DNA from: Lentisphaeria bacterium UBA1829
GTDB lineage: Bacteria; Verrucomicrobiota; Lentisphaeria; Victivallales; UBA1829
Direction of reading: 5' to 3'
Length of the DNA stretch: 6,546 nt
Assembly (NCBI GenBank): GCA_002338895.1
Contig: DDJH01000164.1
Location: 1-6,546, forward strand
The translations under genes were made by a program, and so were the position numbers. This document shows positions 1 through 6,529 of this stretch, piece by piece. The notes beneath the pieces are model-generated. The model was given only the letters and a program-made list of their open reading frames with translations, was not told the DNA's origin and searched no databases. Numbering within the stretch: position 1 is the first letter of the stretch; the number at the start of each line of letters is the position of its first letter.

Positions 1-1
1 C

Positions 2-2494
2 CCGGAAGCGGAACAGCCGGTCCGCCTGCGCAGCACCTATTCGAAAGAGCTGTGGAAAGGCTATCAGTTTCCCGGAGAGCCGGTCCGTTTTCTTCTGGAG
101 GCGGAAAACTATACGGCCGCACCGCGAACCGGCCGTCTCTCCTGGCAACTCACCGACTGGATGAACCGGGAGACCGCCTCCGGCACGCTTGCCCGCGACT
201 GGACAATCGAAGGAGGAGCGATCCGCCGTCATCCGGTGGAAATCACGCTTCCGTCCCATCTTCGCGGCCCGATGTTTCTGACGTTCCGCTGGAGCGGAGC
301 ACAGGGGGAACGCGCGGAAAACACGCAGTATTTCGGTGTGATTGATTCACCCCGCGCCCCGTCGGAACGACTCGGACTGGAACTCACCGGACGGGTCCAT
401 CCGGAGCCGTCGATTCCCTATTTCAAAGATTTCCGGATCGGCCTGGTCCGAGTGGGCAGCGCCAGCGGTTTCCGTCATCCGGAGTATACGGGACTTCTCC
501 ACCGGTCGGGTCTCCGGGTTCTCTGGTGCGTCGGCTGGACCTACGCCGCGCGGGACAACAAACCGGGGGCGCGGGAGGAGTACCGGAACAATCTGGACGC
601 CATGACCCGCAGCCAGGCCGGCAACGTGGAGTTCTATGAAATCCAGAATGAACCGAACATTGCGGGCTTCACGACGGATATGCAGATGGAAATCCTTCGG
701 GAGAGCGCGGCCATCATCCGCCGCAACGATCCCTCCGCAAAACTTGCCGGGCCGACGACATGCACGATCGACGCCACCTGGATCGGCGACATTCTTCACA
801 AAGGCGGCTCACAACTCCTCGATCTGATCACCTACCATCCCTACTCGGTGAAGCCGGAAATCAGCAATCTTGACCGTCAGACCGAATCGCTTCATGCGCT
901 GATCCGCCGGTACCGGGAGATTCCGCATGCGGGAACGGAAGCCGGTCATGTGTTTTCGCCGGGGATCCCGGACGACCGTCTGGACTCCTGGACCCGTCAG
1001 GCCACGGCGCTGGATCTGCGCAACATTCTTCTGACCCTCTCGGGGGGCGCCTCCCGCTACTACCATTTTGCGTTCAACCCCTGTGCGGAAGGCAGTGACT
1101 GGAACTGTCTCTGGCAGGGGAATCCGGAGAACGGGAATCGTCCGAAACCGGCGCCGGTCTTTTATGCGCTTCGGGGTCTTGCGGACCGTCTGGAAAAGGC
1201 GGAGAGCGCGGGACGGATCTCTCTCGGTCAGGATTTCCGGGCCTGCCTGTTCGATCACGGAACAAAGCGGACCCTGGTTCTCTGGAAATGGAAAGGCGAT
1301 CCGGCTGCGATCCGGCTGCCGGACGGGATGTTCAATGCGATGTACGACATCATGGGGACCCGTCTTCCGGTTCCGAAACGGCTGGTTCTGAACGAGTTCC
1401 CGGTCTATCTCGACACCGCCGCCGCAGCGGCGGACGTGAAACAGGCGATTGCGGACGCCCCTCTGGAGACCCGGGAAAACGAGCTCTTTGATGCCACAGT
1501 CTCCGTTTCCGGAGAGCGGGAAATTCTTGTCAGGATCCGGAATCTGACGCGCCTTCCCCGCTCGTGCGAACTGACCGTGGAGTCCCCCGGCACTCTTGCC
1601 GCACCGGTCCGGCGGACATTCGACGCGATCGGGCGGGACGAATCCACAGCTCTGCGGATTCCGCTTCTCCATCCGATCGGCATCACCTCCCGCCCTCTGA
1701 CGCTGCGGATCACCGATTCGAAAACCGGCCGGAGCCGGGAATTTCATCGGAACCTTGCAGGTCTTCCCATCTGGAAGAGTCCGCATCGCCTGACGATGGA
1801 CGGCGATCTTTCCGACTGGAAGAATGTTCCCGGAAATCCGATTGAGCTGGATCACCGGAATACGGATTCCCGCCAGCACCGGGGCTGGGACAAGAAGGCG
1901 GAGACAATCCGGGTCCGCCTCCGTTACGCCTGGGATTCGGACAATCTCTATCTTGCCGCGGAAGTGTTCAAGCCGGATTACCGGCTCTCTTCGCGGACAA
2001 AGGCTCCGGCGGATCTCTGGCAGTCCGACTCCCTGCAGCTCGGTCTGGATCCGTTGAACAATGCGACCGGCGGGATGAGCGCTCTGGCCGACGACGACTT
2101 TGAATATCTTTTCGGCGAATGGAAAAACCATCCGATCATCTATCGCCGCTGGGCATCGAGCTCCCTGTACGACAGTCTGCACAAGAATCAGGGAATCGTC
2201 CCGGCGGAGGAGGCGGAATTTGCGATCAAGCGCCATGCCGACCGGGTCGTCTACGAAATTGCCCTCAAACGCAGAGCGGTCAGTCCGCTGAAACTGGTCT
2301 CCGGCTCAGAGTTTCGCCTGAGCTCGCTGGTCAACCTCAATCTGAACGGGAAGGAGAGAACCGGTTATCTGGAACTTTCACCGGGTATCGGACACGAGAA
2401 AAATCCGTATCTCTGGCTTCCCGCCGTCCTTCTGGATCCGGCAGATTCCGGATCCGCGGTCGGAAACAGCAATCCGGGAAAGGAAAGAAAGTAA
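2..2494 (+). CDS. Glycosidase-like protein (clan GH-A-like barrel) with C-terminal CBM9-like domain, 5' end missing
   Basis: The frame is open from base 2 to a TAA at 2492-2494, giving 830 visible residues. The in-frame ATG at 161 has no Shine-Dalgarno site and lies inside a continuous beta-sandwich-like stretch, so the real start and any signal peptide are left of the window. Counting the codon at 2-4 as residue 1: about 1-120 looks like a beta-sandwich; about 140-400 looks like a TIM barrel, with a YEIQNEPN motif (Glu217, bases 650-652) as candidate acid/base and HAGTEAGH (Glu313, bases 938-940) as candidate nucleophile. Asn-Glu-Pro plus a second Glu about 96 residues later is the pattern of retaining clan GH-A enzymes such as GH39 or GH5. 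About 490-590 looks Ig-like. About 594-812 resembles CBM9/DOMON-type domains (MDGDLSDW, DSDNLYLAAEV, WQSDSLQLGLDP). Probable role: hydrolysis of a plant or host glycan; family and substrate not assigned. The fold assignment is fairly secure, the substrate unknown. Confidence 0.85.
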   Translation, partial: PEAEQPVRLRSTYSKELWKGYQFPGEPVRFLLEAENYTAAPRTGRLSWQLTDWMNRETASGTLARDWTIEGGAIRRHPVEITLPSHLRGPMFLTFRWSGAQGERAENTQYFGVIDSPRAPSERLGLELTGRVHPEPSIPYFKDFRIGLVRVGSASGFRHPEYTGLLHRSGLRVLWCVGWTYAARDNKPGAREEYRNNLDAMTRSQAGNVEFYEIQNEPNIAGFTTDMQMEILRESAAIIRRNDPSAKLAGPTTCTIDATWIGDILHKGGSQLLDLITYHPYSVKPEISNLDRQTESLHALIRRYREIPHAGTEAGHVFSPGIPDDRLDSWTRQATALDLRNILLTLSGGASRYYHFAFNPCAEGSDWNCLWQGNPENGNRPKPAPVFYALRGLADRLEKAESAGRISLGQDFRACLFDHGTKRTLVLWKWKGDPAAIRLPDGMFNAMYDIMGTRLPVPKRLVLNEFPVYLDTAAAAADVKQAIADAPLETRENELFDATVSVSGEREILVRIRNLTRLPRSCELTVESPGTLAAPVRRTFDAIGRDESTALRIPLLHPIGITSRPLTLRITDSKTGRSREFHRNLAGLPIWKSPHRLTMDGDLSDWKNVPGNPIELDHRNTDSRQHRGWDKKAETIRVRLRYAWDSDNLYLAAEVFKPDYRLSSRTKAPADLWQSDSLQLGLDPLNNATGGMSALADDDFEYLFGEWKNHPIIYRRWASSSLYDSLHKNQGIVPAEEAEFAIKRHADRVVYEIALKRRAVSPLKLVSGSEFRLSSLVNLNLNGKERTGYLELSPGIGHEKNPYLWLPAVLLDPADSGSAVGNSNPGKERK

Positions 2495-2540
2495 TTCTGA
2501 AATTCCCCCGGGATTGCTCCGGAATCTTTGGACAGGAATC

Positions 2541-2603
2541 ATGCGGGGATGTGAGGAGTGCTCCTGCGGAGCGGAATGCGAAGGCATCCGCTCCGGCATT
2601 TGA
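2541..2603 (+). CDS. Cryptic 20-codon Cys-rich reading frame (doubtful)
   Basis: This ATG-to-TGA frame lies 46 bases after the glycosidase stop. It encodes 20 residues with cysteines at 4, 7, 9 and 13 (CEECSCGAEC), a C-x2-C-x-C-x3-C spacing that could bind metal. An AGGA at 2534-2537 precedes the ATG by only 3 bases, which is closer than usual. The second half of the frame coincides with the hairpin at 2567-2595, so the Cys codons could be a by-product of that GC-rich inverted repeat. If translated, it might be a leader peptide or a tiny metal-binding peptide. I recognise no family, and chance occurrence is the more likely explanation. Confidence 0.15.
   Translation: MRGCEECSCGAECEGIRSGI
2567..2595. 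other. Strong intergenic stem-loop after the glycosidase gene
   Basis: Left arm 2567-2575 (CGGAGCGGA) pairs perfectly with 2587-2595 (TCCGCTCCG). After a single bulged A at 2576, three more pairs (2577-2579 with 2584-2586) close a GAAG tetraloop. It begins 72 bases after the glycosidase stop. No T-tract follows on either strand, so it is not a classical intrinsic terminator. It may protect the 3' end of the upstream mRNA, help Rho-dependent termination, or separate expression of genes 1 and 2. The overlapping GCTCC-TGC-GGAGC repeat at 2560-2572 offers an alternative, mutually exclusive pairing. Confidence 0.5.
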
Positions 2604-2627
2604 AAAAGAGTCCGTCCGTGGTAAATT
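2600..2627 (+). promoter_or_regulatory. Candidate extended -10 promoter for the FAD oxidoreductase gene
   Basis: TTGAAA at 2600-2605 (5 of 6 to the sigma-70 -35 consensus) is followed after 16 bases by TAAATT at 2622-2627 (4 of 6), directly preceded by TGG, an extended -10 TGn element. This is the most AT-rich spot in an otherwise GC-rich gap. Transcription would start near 2634 and leave a leader of about 175 bases before the ATG at 2811. It is a match to consensus only; co-transcription from the upstream gene remains possible. Confidence 0.35.
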
Positions 2628-2658
2628 AAAGGGAACGGGAAATCCACAAGGGCAAAGA

Positions 2659-2675
2659 AAGGGACCCGATCCCTT
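2659..2675. other. Small inverted repeat in the leader of the FAD oxidoreductase gene
   Basis: AAGGGA at 2659-2664 and TCCCTT at 2670-2675 form a perfect 6-bp stem with a five-base loop (CCCGA). A wider pairing is possible between CGGGAA near 2636 and TTCCCG at 2674-2679, which would enclose it. No T-tract follows. It lies downstream of the candidate promoter and would be in the mRNA leader; no known riboswitch architecture is recognised. Confidence 0.3.
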
Positions 2676-2720
2676 CCCGAACTGGAATCTTTCCCGGCAG
2701 CCGTCATGTGAGATGCTTTT

Positions 2721-2756
2721 TCCGGAGGAGGACGAGAGTCGGACATTTTCTCCGGA
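2721..2756. other. Inverted repeat TCCGGAG/CTCCGGA upstream of the FAD oxidoreductase gene
   Basis: TCCGGAG at 2721-2727 is repeated in inverted orientation as CTCCGGA at 2750-2756, leaving a 22-base loop that itself contains GAC-GAGA-GTC. The repeat ends 43 bases before the ribosome binding site. It could be a two-half-site protein-binding element or a leader hairpin; each half is itself built on the palindrome TCCGGA, which is frequent in this GC-rich DNA, so chance is possible. Confidence 0.25.
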
Positions 2757-2799
2757 TCGGCACACCACCAACGGATACGATGCTGCGTGTTAGGAAAAC

Positions 2800-2804
2800 A
2801 GGAG
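2800..2804 (+). promoter_or_regulatory. Ribosome binding site fixing the FAD oxidoreductase start
   Basis: AGGAG lies 6 bases before ATG 2811. This decides against the longer in-frame GTG at 2787, which has no comparable site and would add eight residues that include the ribosome binding site itself. Confidence 0.85.
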
Positions 2805-2810
2805 AGAAAA

Positions 2811-4082
2811 ATGGAATCGATTTTGTTTGAGGAAAAAATTCCCGTCCGGACCAAATCTTACGATGTTCTTGTTGCCGGCGGCGGTGTTGCCGGCATTGCC
2901 GCGGCGCTGACGGCCCGGCGGGCCGGAAAGACCGTTCTTCTGATTGAGAAAAGCACGATTCTCGGAGGACTTGCCACGCTCGGACTGGTCAATCTGTTTG
3001 TTCCGATGTGCAACGGCCGCGGCAAGCAGATCATCTACGGACTTGCGGAAGAGTTTCTCCGCTTTTCGCAGAAATACGGCTGGTCCACCGTTCCGAAAGT
3101 GTGGGAGAACGGAGAACCCGCGGAACCGACAACGATTCGGTATCTGGCCCACTTCTCGCAGAACATCTTTGCGATCGCCATACTGGATTTTCTGGCGGAA
3201 GCGGGCGTGGAGATTCTCTTTGATACCATTGTCTCCGCATCGATCATGAAAGGCGGCCACTGTGAGGGAATCATTGTGGAAGGGAAATCCGGACGGGAGT
3301 TCATCCGGGGGAAGATCATCGTGGACGCCACCGGGGATGCCGATCTGCTCCGCCGAAGCGGAGTTCCGACCGTCACCGGGAAGAACTACTTCATCTATGC
3401 CTGCAAGGCGATCACGCTGGAGTCCTGCCGGAAAGCGGTGGAAAGCGGCAGGATTTCGGATGCCTACACCGGCTACTGCGGCGGCGGAACCGATCTCTAC
3501 GGGAAAGGACAGCCGAGCGATGTGCCGCTGTATGAAGGGACCTCCACCGATCAGGTTTCGGAGTTTCTGATCCGGAATCAGCGGGAGCTTTTCCGGAAGA
3601 TCAAAGATCTCCCGAAGGAATCGCGGGAGATTGTAACGCTTCCGGGCATGGCGCAGTTCCGCACATCCTGCCGGATCGACGGCGACTATACGCTGAAGGA
3701 GAGCGACGCCTACAAACACTTTGACGATTCCATCGGAGCAATCTGCGATTTTGACCGCCGGGACTTCCTCTACGAGATGCCCTACCGGATTCTGATCCGC
3801 TCCGGTTTCGACAATCTGATTACAGCGGGCCGGACCGCATCCGCGGAAGGTTACGCCTGGGATATTGTCCGGGTGATTCCTCCGGCGATTCTCTCCGGAC
3901 AGGCCGCCGGCAGCGCGGCGGTGCTGGCCATCGACAGCGGCCGCGGCATTGACCATCTGGACGTTTCCGTTCTTCAGGACATGCTGTCCGCCCAGAATGT
4001 CCGGATCCACTTTGACGATGCCCTGATTCCGAAGGACCGGATGAACTCCGGAGAGAAAGGCGAGGATTACGGCCATTTCTGA
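2811..4082 (+). CDS. FAD-dependent oxidoreductase (FAD_oxidored type)
   Basis: The protein has 423 residues. Near the N-terminus is a Rossmann FAD-binding fold: YDVLVAGGGVAGIAAA (residues 17-32) with Gly23, Gly25 and Gly28 as the GxGxxG dinucleotide loop, then VLLIEK with Glu46 at the end of strand 2, the usual ribose-binding acid, then GGLAT at 52-56. A VDATGDAD segment lies at 171-178, and the C-terminal FAD motif comprises AGRTAS (339-344) and VRV...GQAAGSAA (353-370). This order matches the FAD_oxidored group (Pfam PF12831 style), common beside glycan-degradation genes in Lentisphaerae, Planctomycetes and Bacteroidetes. There is no signal peptide or membrane segment, so the protein is probably cytoplasmic. 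Substrate and electron acceptor are unknown; oxidation of a sugar-derived metabolite is inference from context. It is intact, unfused, and preceded by a structured gap with its own promoter candidate. FAD binding is near certain, the reaction is not. Confidence 0.93.
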   Translation: MESILFEEKIPVRTKSYDVLVAGGGVAGIAAALTARRAGKTVLLIEKSTILGGLATLGLVNLFVPMCNGRGKQIIYGLAEEFLRFSQKYGWSTVPKVWENGEPAEPTTIRYLAHFSQNIFAIAILDFLAEAGVEILFDTIVSASIMKGGHCEGIIVEGKSGREFIRGKIIVDATGDADLLRRSGVPTVTGKNYFIYACKAITLESCRKAVESGRISDAYTGYCGGGTDLYGKGQPSDVPLYEGTSTDQVSEFLIRNQRELFRKIKDLPKESREIVTLPGMAQFRTSCRIDGDYTLKESDAYKHFDDSIGAICDFDRRDFLYEMPYRILIRSGFDNLITAGRTASAEGYAWDIVRVIPPAILSGQAAGSAAVLAIDSGRGIDHLDVSVLQDMLSAQNVRIHFDDALIPKDRMNSGEKGEDYGHF

Positions 4083-4148
4083 ACCGGACACGCCATCGTC
4101 CGACAATAGTTTTCATGAAAGGAAAATGAATCGGGCGATTCTCCCTGC

Positions 4149-4190
4149 GCGGAGAGATTCCATACAACAAAATCTCTCCGCAACATTTTG
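4149..4190 (+). terminator. Possible intrinsic terminator between convergent genes
   Basis: GCGGAGAGATT at 4149-4159 and AATCTCTCCGC at 4171-4181 form a perfect 11-bp stem with an 11-base loop, 66 bases after the oxidoreductase stop. The plus strand continues AACATTTTGG, a short T-tract set back by several bases, so it is a non-ideal Rho-independent terminator for the oxidoreductase mRNA. A longer T-rich stretch (4208-4239, including eight Ts at 4222-4229) follows. For the opposite strand no T-tract follows the stem, and I see no convincing terminator for the gene ending at 4262. Confidence 0.5.
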
Positions 4191-4261
4191 GAATACAACG
4201 ATTTCCGTTCTTTTCATCCCGTTTTTTTTCCAATTTTTCAGCAGGGATCAAAAACAGGGAA

Positions 4262-6283
4262 TCAATCCTTCCGCCACTGTTTCCATTTTTCCACAAGTTC
4301 TTTGTTCTCAAGCATTTTAATAAAGACTCCGCCGACGACGGAGCGAGCCTGGAAACCGACCTGCCTTCCCTCCTCGACCGTCTCATACCAGTCTGTCATC
4401 GGGACTCTGGAAACCGATTCCGTCAACCAGCGATGAACGGGTTCCAGAAGAGCCAGGAAGTCCTCTTTTTTTCCAGTCAGACATGCGCTCCAGAGAATCC
4501 AGTCGAGCTTCGTATAGGTTCTGCGACAGTCCAGAGGGAGACCGTAACGATTCTGAACGGTTCTGTAATGCGCCAGTTCCTTTTCCGCCACGGATTCCGG
4601 GAAGAGCTGAAGCTGCAGCAGACGATCCCATACAAGATTGTATTTCAGACTCCAGCTCCCCTTCCGGTCGAAGGCCAGACGGAAACAGTTTCCATCGTCC
4701 GCATCCCGCACCCAGCGTTCTGCAAATTCATGAGCGATGGCGGAGAAACGTCCGGCGACCTCCTCTTCTCCGACCTCCCGCGCGACGAAAGCGAAACCGC
4801 CCAGAGCCACAATCGCCTTGATGGAAAGATTGGTATTGTGAGCGAGATGTCCGGCGAAATCATCCGTGCAGAGCTGGTTTTCCGGATCGTATCCTTTTTT
4901 CATCAGGTAATCGGCCCACGCTTTCAACGTTTTCCAGTACTTGCGGATGAACGCCGTATCGTGATGGAACTTGACCAGTGCGGCGGCGAGGATCAGCATA
5001 TTTCCGCACTCCTCCACCGGCATCTGATTTTTCTCCATCTCTTCACCGCCTCCATAGACCTGTCCGTTTGCGAGCGGATAGGTTCCGAGATCATGCGGAG
5101 CAAACGGGAACTTCCAGAACCGGGACTCCGCATAATCCAGAATCGGAATCAGCATCCCCTTCAGCAGTTCCGGCTGACAGAGAAGAAACAGCGGCGCGGA
5201 CGGATACGTCACATCCACAGTTGCAATGCACCCGTTGGAGAAATTCTCCTTGGAGAAAAACAGCGGCCTCCCCTCGACATCCGCGACCAGTTTATGCGCA
5301 GCAACCGCCTGACGGAACGCCCCCGCGCAGAGATCCGCATATTTCTGACCTCCAACACGTTCCGCATCGTCCATCAGTTCGGAATCGAAGCGGGCACACT
5401 CCTCCGCGAGAGCCTCCTTCTCCCGCACCGCAATGGAAAGCAATTCGGAAAAAGAGGACGTTTCCATTGTCCAGTACCCGGCAAGTCTGCGTTTGAGATA
5501 TTCAATCGAGAAGAGATCATGATACGCAAGAATCAGATACCTGGAGCTCACCCCCTCCGAATCGACTTTCATCGGAAATCTGGCGGCAAGACAGAGCCAC
5601 TCTTTTCCGGCGCTCTCCCGCATATTGAGATTATCCGCACAGGCGAATGGAGCGTTCTCCAGAAATTTCCGGCGCGTGATCCGATTGGATTCCATCACCG
5701 TAGACGCATAAAATTCCCTTGGGACGCCGAGATAGAGATATCCCCAGTCGATCCGCAGATTATCCCCGGACTTTGCAAGGATTTTCTGATCCGCGGAACC
5801 TGCGCACATCAAATCCAGTTCAGGATGCTGATAGCGGCTCCATACGATCTCGTCGGAAGGAGTATTGACAGCAATTGCGCCGTCTGCATCGAAATAGATC
5901 TCCAGTTCGTGCGGTTTTCCATCCATGGATTCCGCATCGAAACAGACATAGGTAATCGGACGGGCAAGAACCTTGAGACGATGCGGAAGTGCCGGAGTCA
6001 GAAAGGTTAGCGTGAAACGGATTCCGGCCTCTTCGAATGTATAAATTGTCCGGGTCGGCAAAACCCGGACGGATTTCTGTTTGAGAGCGGGAGCTTCCGG
6101 GACTTTGCTCAGAAAACAGAATGCTTTCCCGTCGATCCGGATCAATCCGGCGATGGTCTGATTCTCTCCGGTCCAGTGGCAGGGATAGGAATCGGTCAGC
6201 CGATCACTTCGGGACCAGATGGAAAAATACGGATCATGAACCACAAGCGGATATGCGGGATAGCGGACAGAATGAATCGTCAT
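4262..6283 (-). CDS. Glutaminase A-family (DUF4964/DUF5127/DUF4965) six-hairpin protein
   Basis: The protein has 673 residues from ATG 6283. Residues about 10-58 (VVHDPYFSIWSRSDRLTD, HWTGE, GLIRIDGKAFCFL) match the DUF4964 N-terminal region. About 80-300 corresponds to the DUF5127-type beta-sandwich. About 310-670 is the (alpha/alpha)6-barrel DUF4965/DUF1793 part, with its signatures KENFSNGCIATVDVTYP (345-361), FAPHDLGTYPLANGQVY (394-410), MPVEECGN (421-428) and CTDDFAGH (472-479). Conserved acids Asp398, Glu424, Asp474 and Asp475 are candidate catalytic residues; this is inference from conservation of the motifs. The family is named after Aspergillus GtaA glutaminase, but bacterial members sit among glycan-degradation genes and may be glycosidases. 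Length is close to family norms and the domain set is complete. The N-terminus (MTIHSVRYPAYP) is not a signal peptide, so the enzyme is predicted to be cytoplasmic, unlike secreted fungal relatives. It converges on the oxidoreductase gene and has its own promoter. Confidence 0.93.
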   Translation of the reverse strand: MTIHSVRYPAYPLVVHDPYFSIWSRSDRLTDSYPCHWTGENQTIAGLIRIDGKAFCFLSKVPEAPALKQKSVRVLPTRTIYTFEEAGIRFTLTFLTPALPHRLKVLARPITYVCFDAESMDGKPHELEIYFDADGAIAVNTPSDEIVWSRYQHPELDLMCAGSADQKILAKSGDNLRIDWGYLYLGVPREFYASTVMESNRITRRKFLENAPFACADNLNMRESAGKEWLCLAARFPMKVDSEGVSSRYLILAYHDLFSIEYLKRRLAGYWTMETSSFSELLSIAVREKEALAEECARFDSELMDDAERVGGQKYADLCAGAFRQAVAAHKLVADVEGRPLFFSKENFSNGCIATVDVTYPSAPLFLLCQPELLKGMLIPILDYAESRFWKFPFAPHDLGTYPLANGQVYGGGEEMEKNQMPVEECGNMLILAAALVKFHHDTAFIRKYWKTLKAWADYLMKKGYDPENQLCTDDFAGHLAHNTNLSIKAIVALGGFAFVAREVGEEEVAGRFSAIAHEFAERWVRDADDGNCFRLAFDRKGSWSLKYNLVWDRLLQLQLFPESVAEKELAHYRTVQNRYGLPLDCRRTYTKLDWILWSACLTGKKEDFLALLEPVHRWLTESVSRVPMTDWYETVEEGRQVGFQARSVVGGVFIKMLENKELVEKWKQWRKD

Positions 6284-6289
6284 AGCACA

Positions 6290-6295
6290 CTCCTT
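6290..6295 (-). promoter_or_regulatory. Ribosome binding site fixing the glutaminase A-like start
   Basis: On the minus strand AAGGAG ends 6 bases before ATG 6283. This favours that ATG over the in-frame GTG at 6307, which would translate through the site and add eight residues (VKFEKECA) absent from the family's N-terminal pattern. Confidence 0.88.
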
Positions 6296-6317
6296 TTCAA
6301 ATTTCACTTCCGTCTAC

Positions 6318-6346
6318 ATTATAGCACAACGTTCATAAAAAAGAAT
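6318..6346 (-). promoter_or_regulatory. Extended -10 promoter of the glutaminase A-like gene
   Basis: The minus strand reads TGC-TATAAT (6326-6318): a perfect sigma-70 -10 box with an extended TGn element. The -35 region near 6340-6346 (ATTCTT/TTCTTT) is poor, which is normal for extended -10 promoters. The start point would be near 6311, giving a leader of about 28 bases that contains the Shine-Dalgarno site. Within the spacer is AACGTT (6328-6333), a palindrome with the central CG of LacI/PurR-type operators; its flanks are not symmetrical, so an operator there is only a suggestion. A/T-rich runs lie upstream (6336-6365) and could act as an UP-like element. Confidence 0.7.
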
Positions 6347-6400
6347 AGAGGAAAAAAAAGAAAATATGAGGATTCTGCGCATTGACATAAAAATCTCTTT

Positions 6401-6529
6401 TCACAAATTTTTCGGGCAGGGAATTTCGGTTCTTCTATCATCAAAACATTCTTTTCCCTCATTTTCGGTCTTCATGGAATTCAGGAAGCCACGAGGGAGG
6501 ACGAGAAGAAAGAATAAACACAACAACAT
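6401..6529 (-). CDS. Doubtful 42-codon reading frame with hydrophobic N-terminus
   Basis: On the minus strand an ATG at 6529 opens a 42-residue frame ending in TGA at 6401-6403. It starts MLLCLFFLLVLPRGF, a short hydrophobic segment, and continues with a charged tail (MKTENEGKECFDDRR). The frame stays open to the window edge upstream of the ATG, so it could instead be the last codons of a gene lying to the right. No convincing Shine-Dalgarno site precedes ATG 6529. The AT-rich, T-rich composition makes a chance hydrophobic frame plausible. I recognise no family; it would sit about 118 bases upstream of the glutaminase A-like start. Confidence 0.15.
   Translation of the reverse strand: MLLCLFFLLVLPRGFLNSMKTENEGKECFDDRRTEIPCPKNL

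Noticed and set aside
809..2236. 475-codon open frame on the minus strand opposite the glycosidase gene
   Set aside because: It lies wholly antisense to a gene with clear motifs, encodes an Arg/Pro-rich product without recognisable domains, and is typical of shadow frames in GC-rich coding DNA.
2713..2793. 26-codon frame ending just before the FAD oxidoreductase gene, considered as a leader peptide
   Set aside because: It has only a weak GTGAG upstream, no codon bias suggesting attenuation, and is the tail of a long shadow frame that is open through the end of the glycosidase gene.
2790..4106. 438-codon open frame on the minus strand opposite the FAD oxidoreductase gene
   Set aside because: It mirrors the whole oxidoreductase gene; the sense frame has complete FAD motifs and a ribosome binding site, while the antisense product has no family features.
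4242..4264. Terminator for the glutaminase A-like gene at the minus-strand TGTTTTTGAT tract
   Set aside because: The only stems in front of it are 4-5 bp long and lie partly inside the coding region; the near-repeat CAGGGATCA/CAGGGAATCA is direct, not inverted.
4126..4320. 64-codon plus-strand frame between the convergent genes with AAGG shortly before the ATG
   Set aside because: It runs through the stem-loop, its hydrophobic patch comes from a T-rich tract, it overlaps the 3' end of the glutaminase A-like gene, and the spacing to AAGG is only 3 bases.
4433..6010. 525-codon open frame on the plus strand opposite the glutaminase A-like gene
   Set aside because: The minus-strand protein carries all family signatures; the plus-strand product is unrecognisable and has no ribosome binding site in front of its ATG.
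6382..6410. Plus-strand TTGACA as a divergent promoter
   Set aside because: The best -10 at acceptable spacing (CAAATT, 16 bases away) matches only 3 of 6, and no supported plus-strand gene follows in the window.
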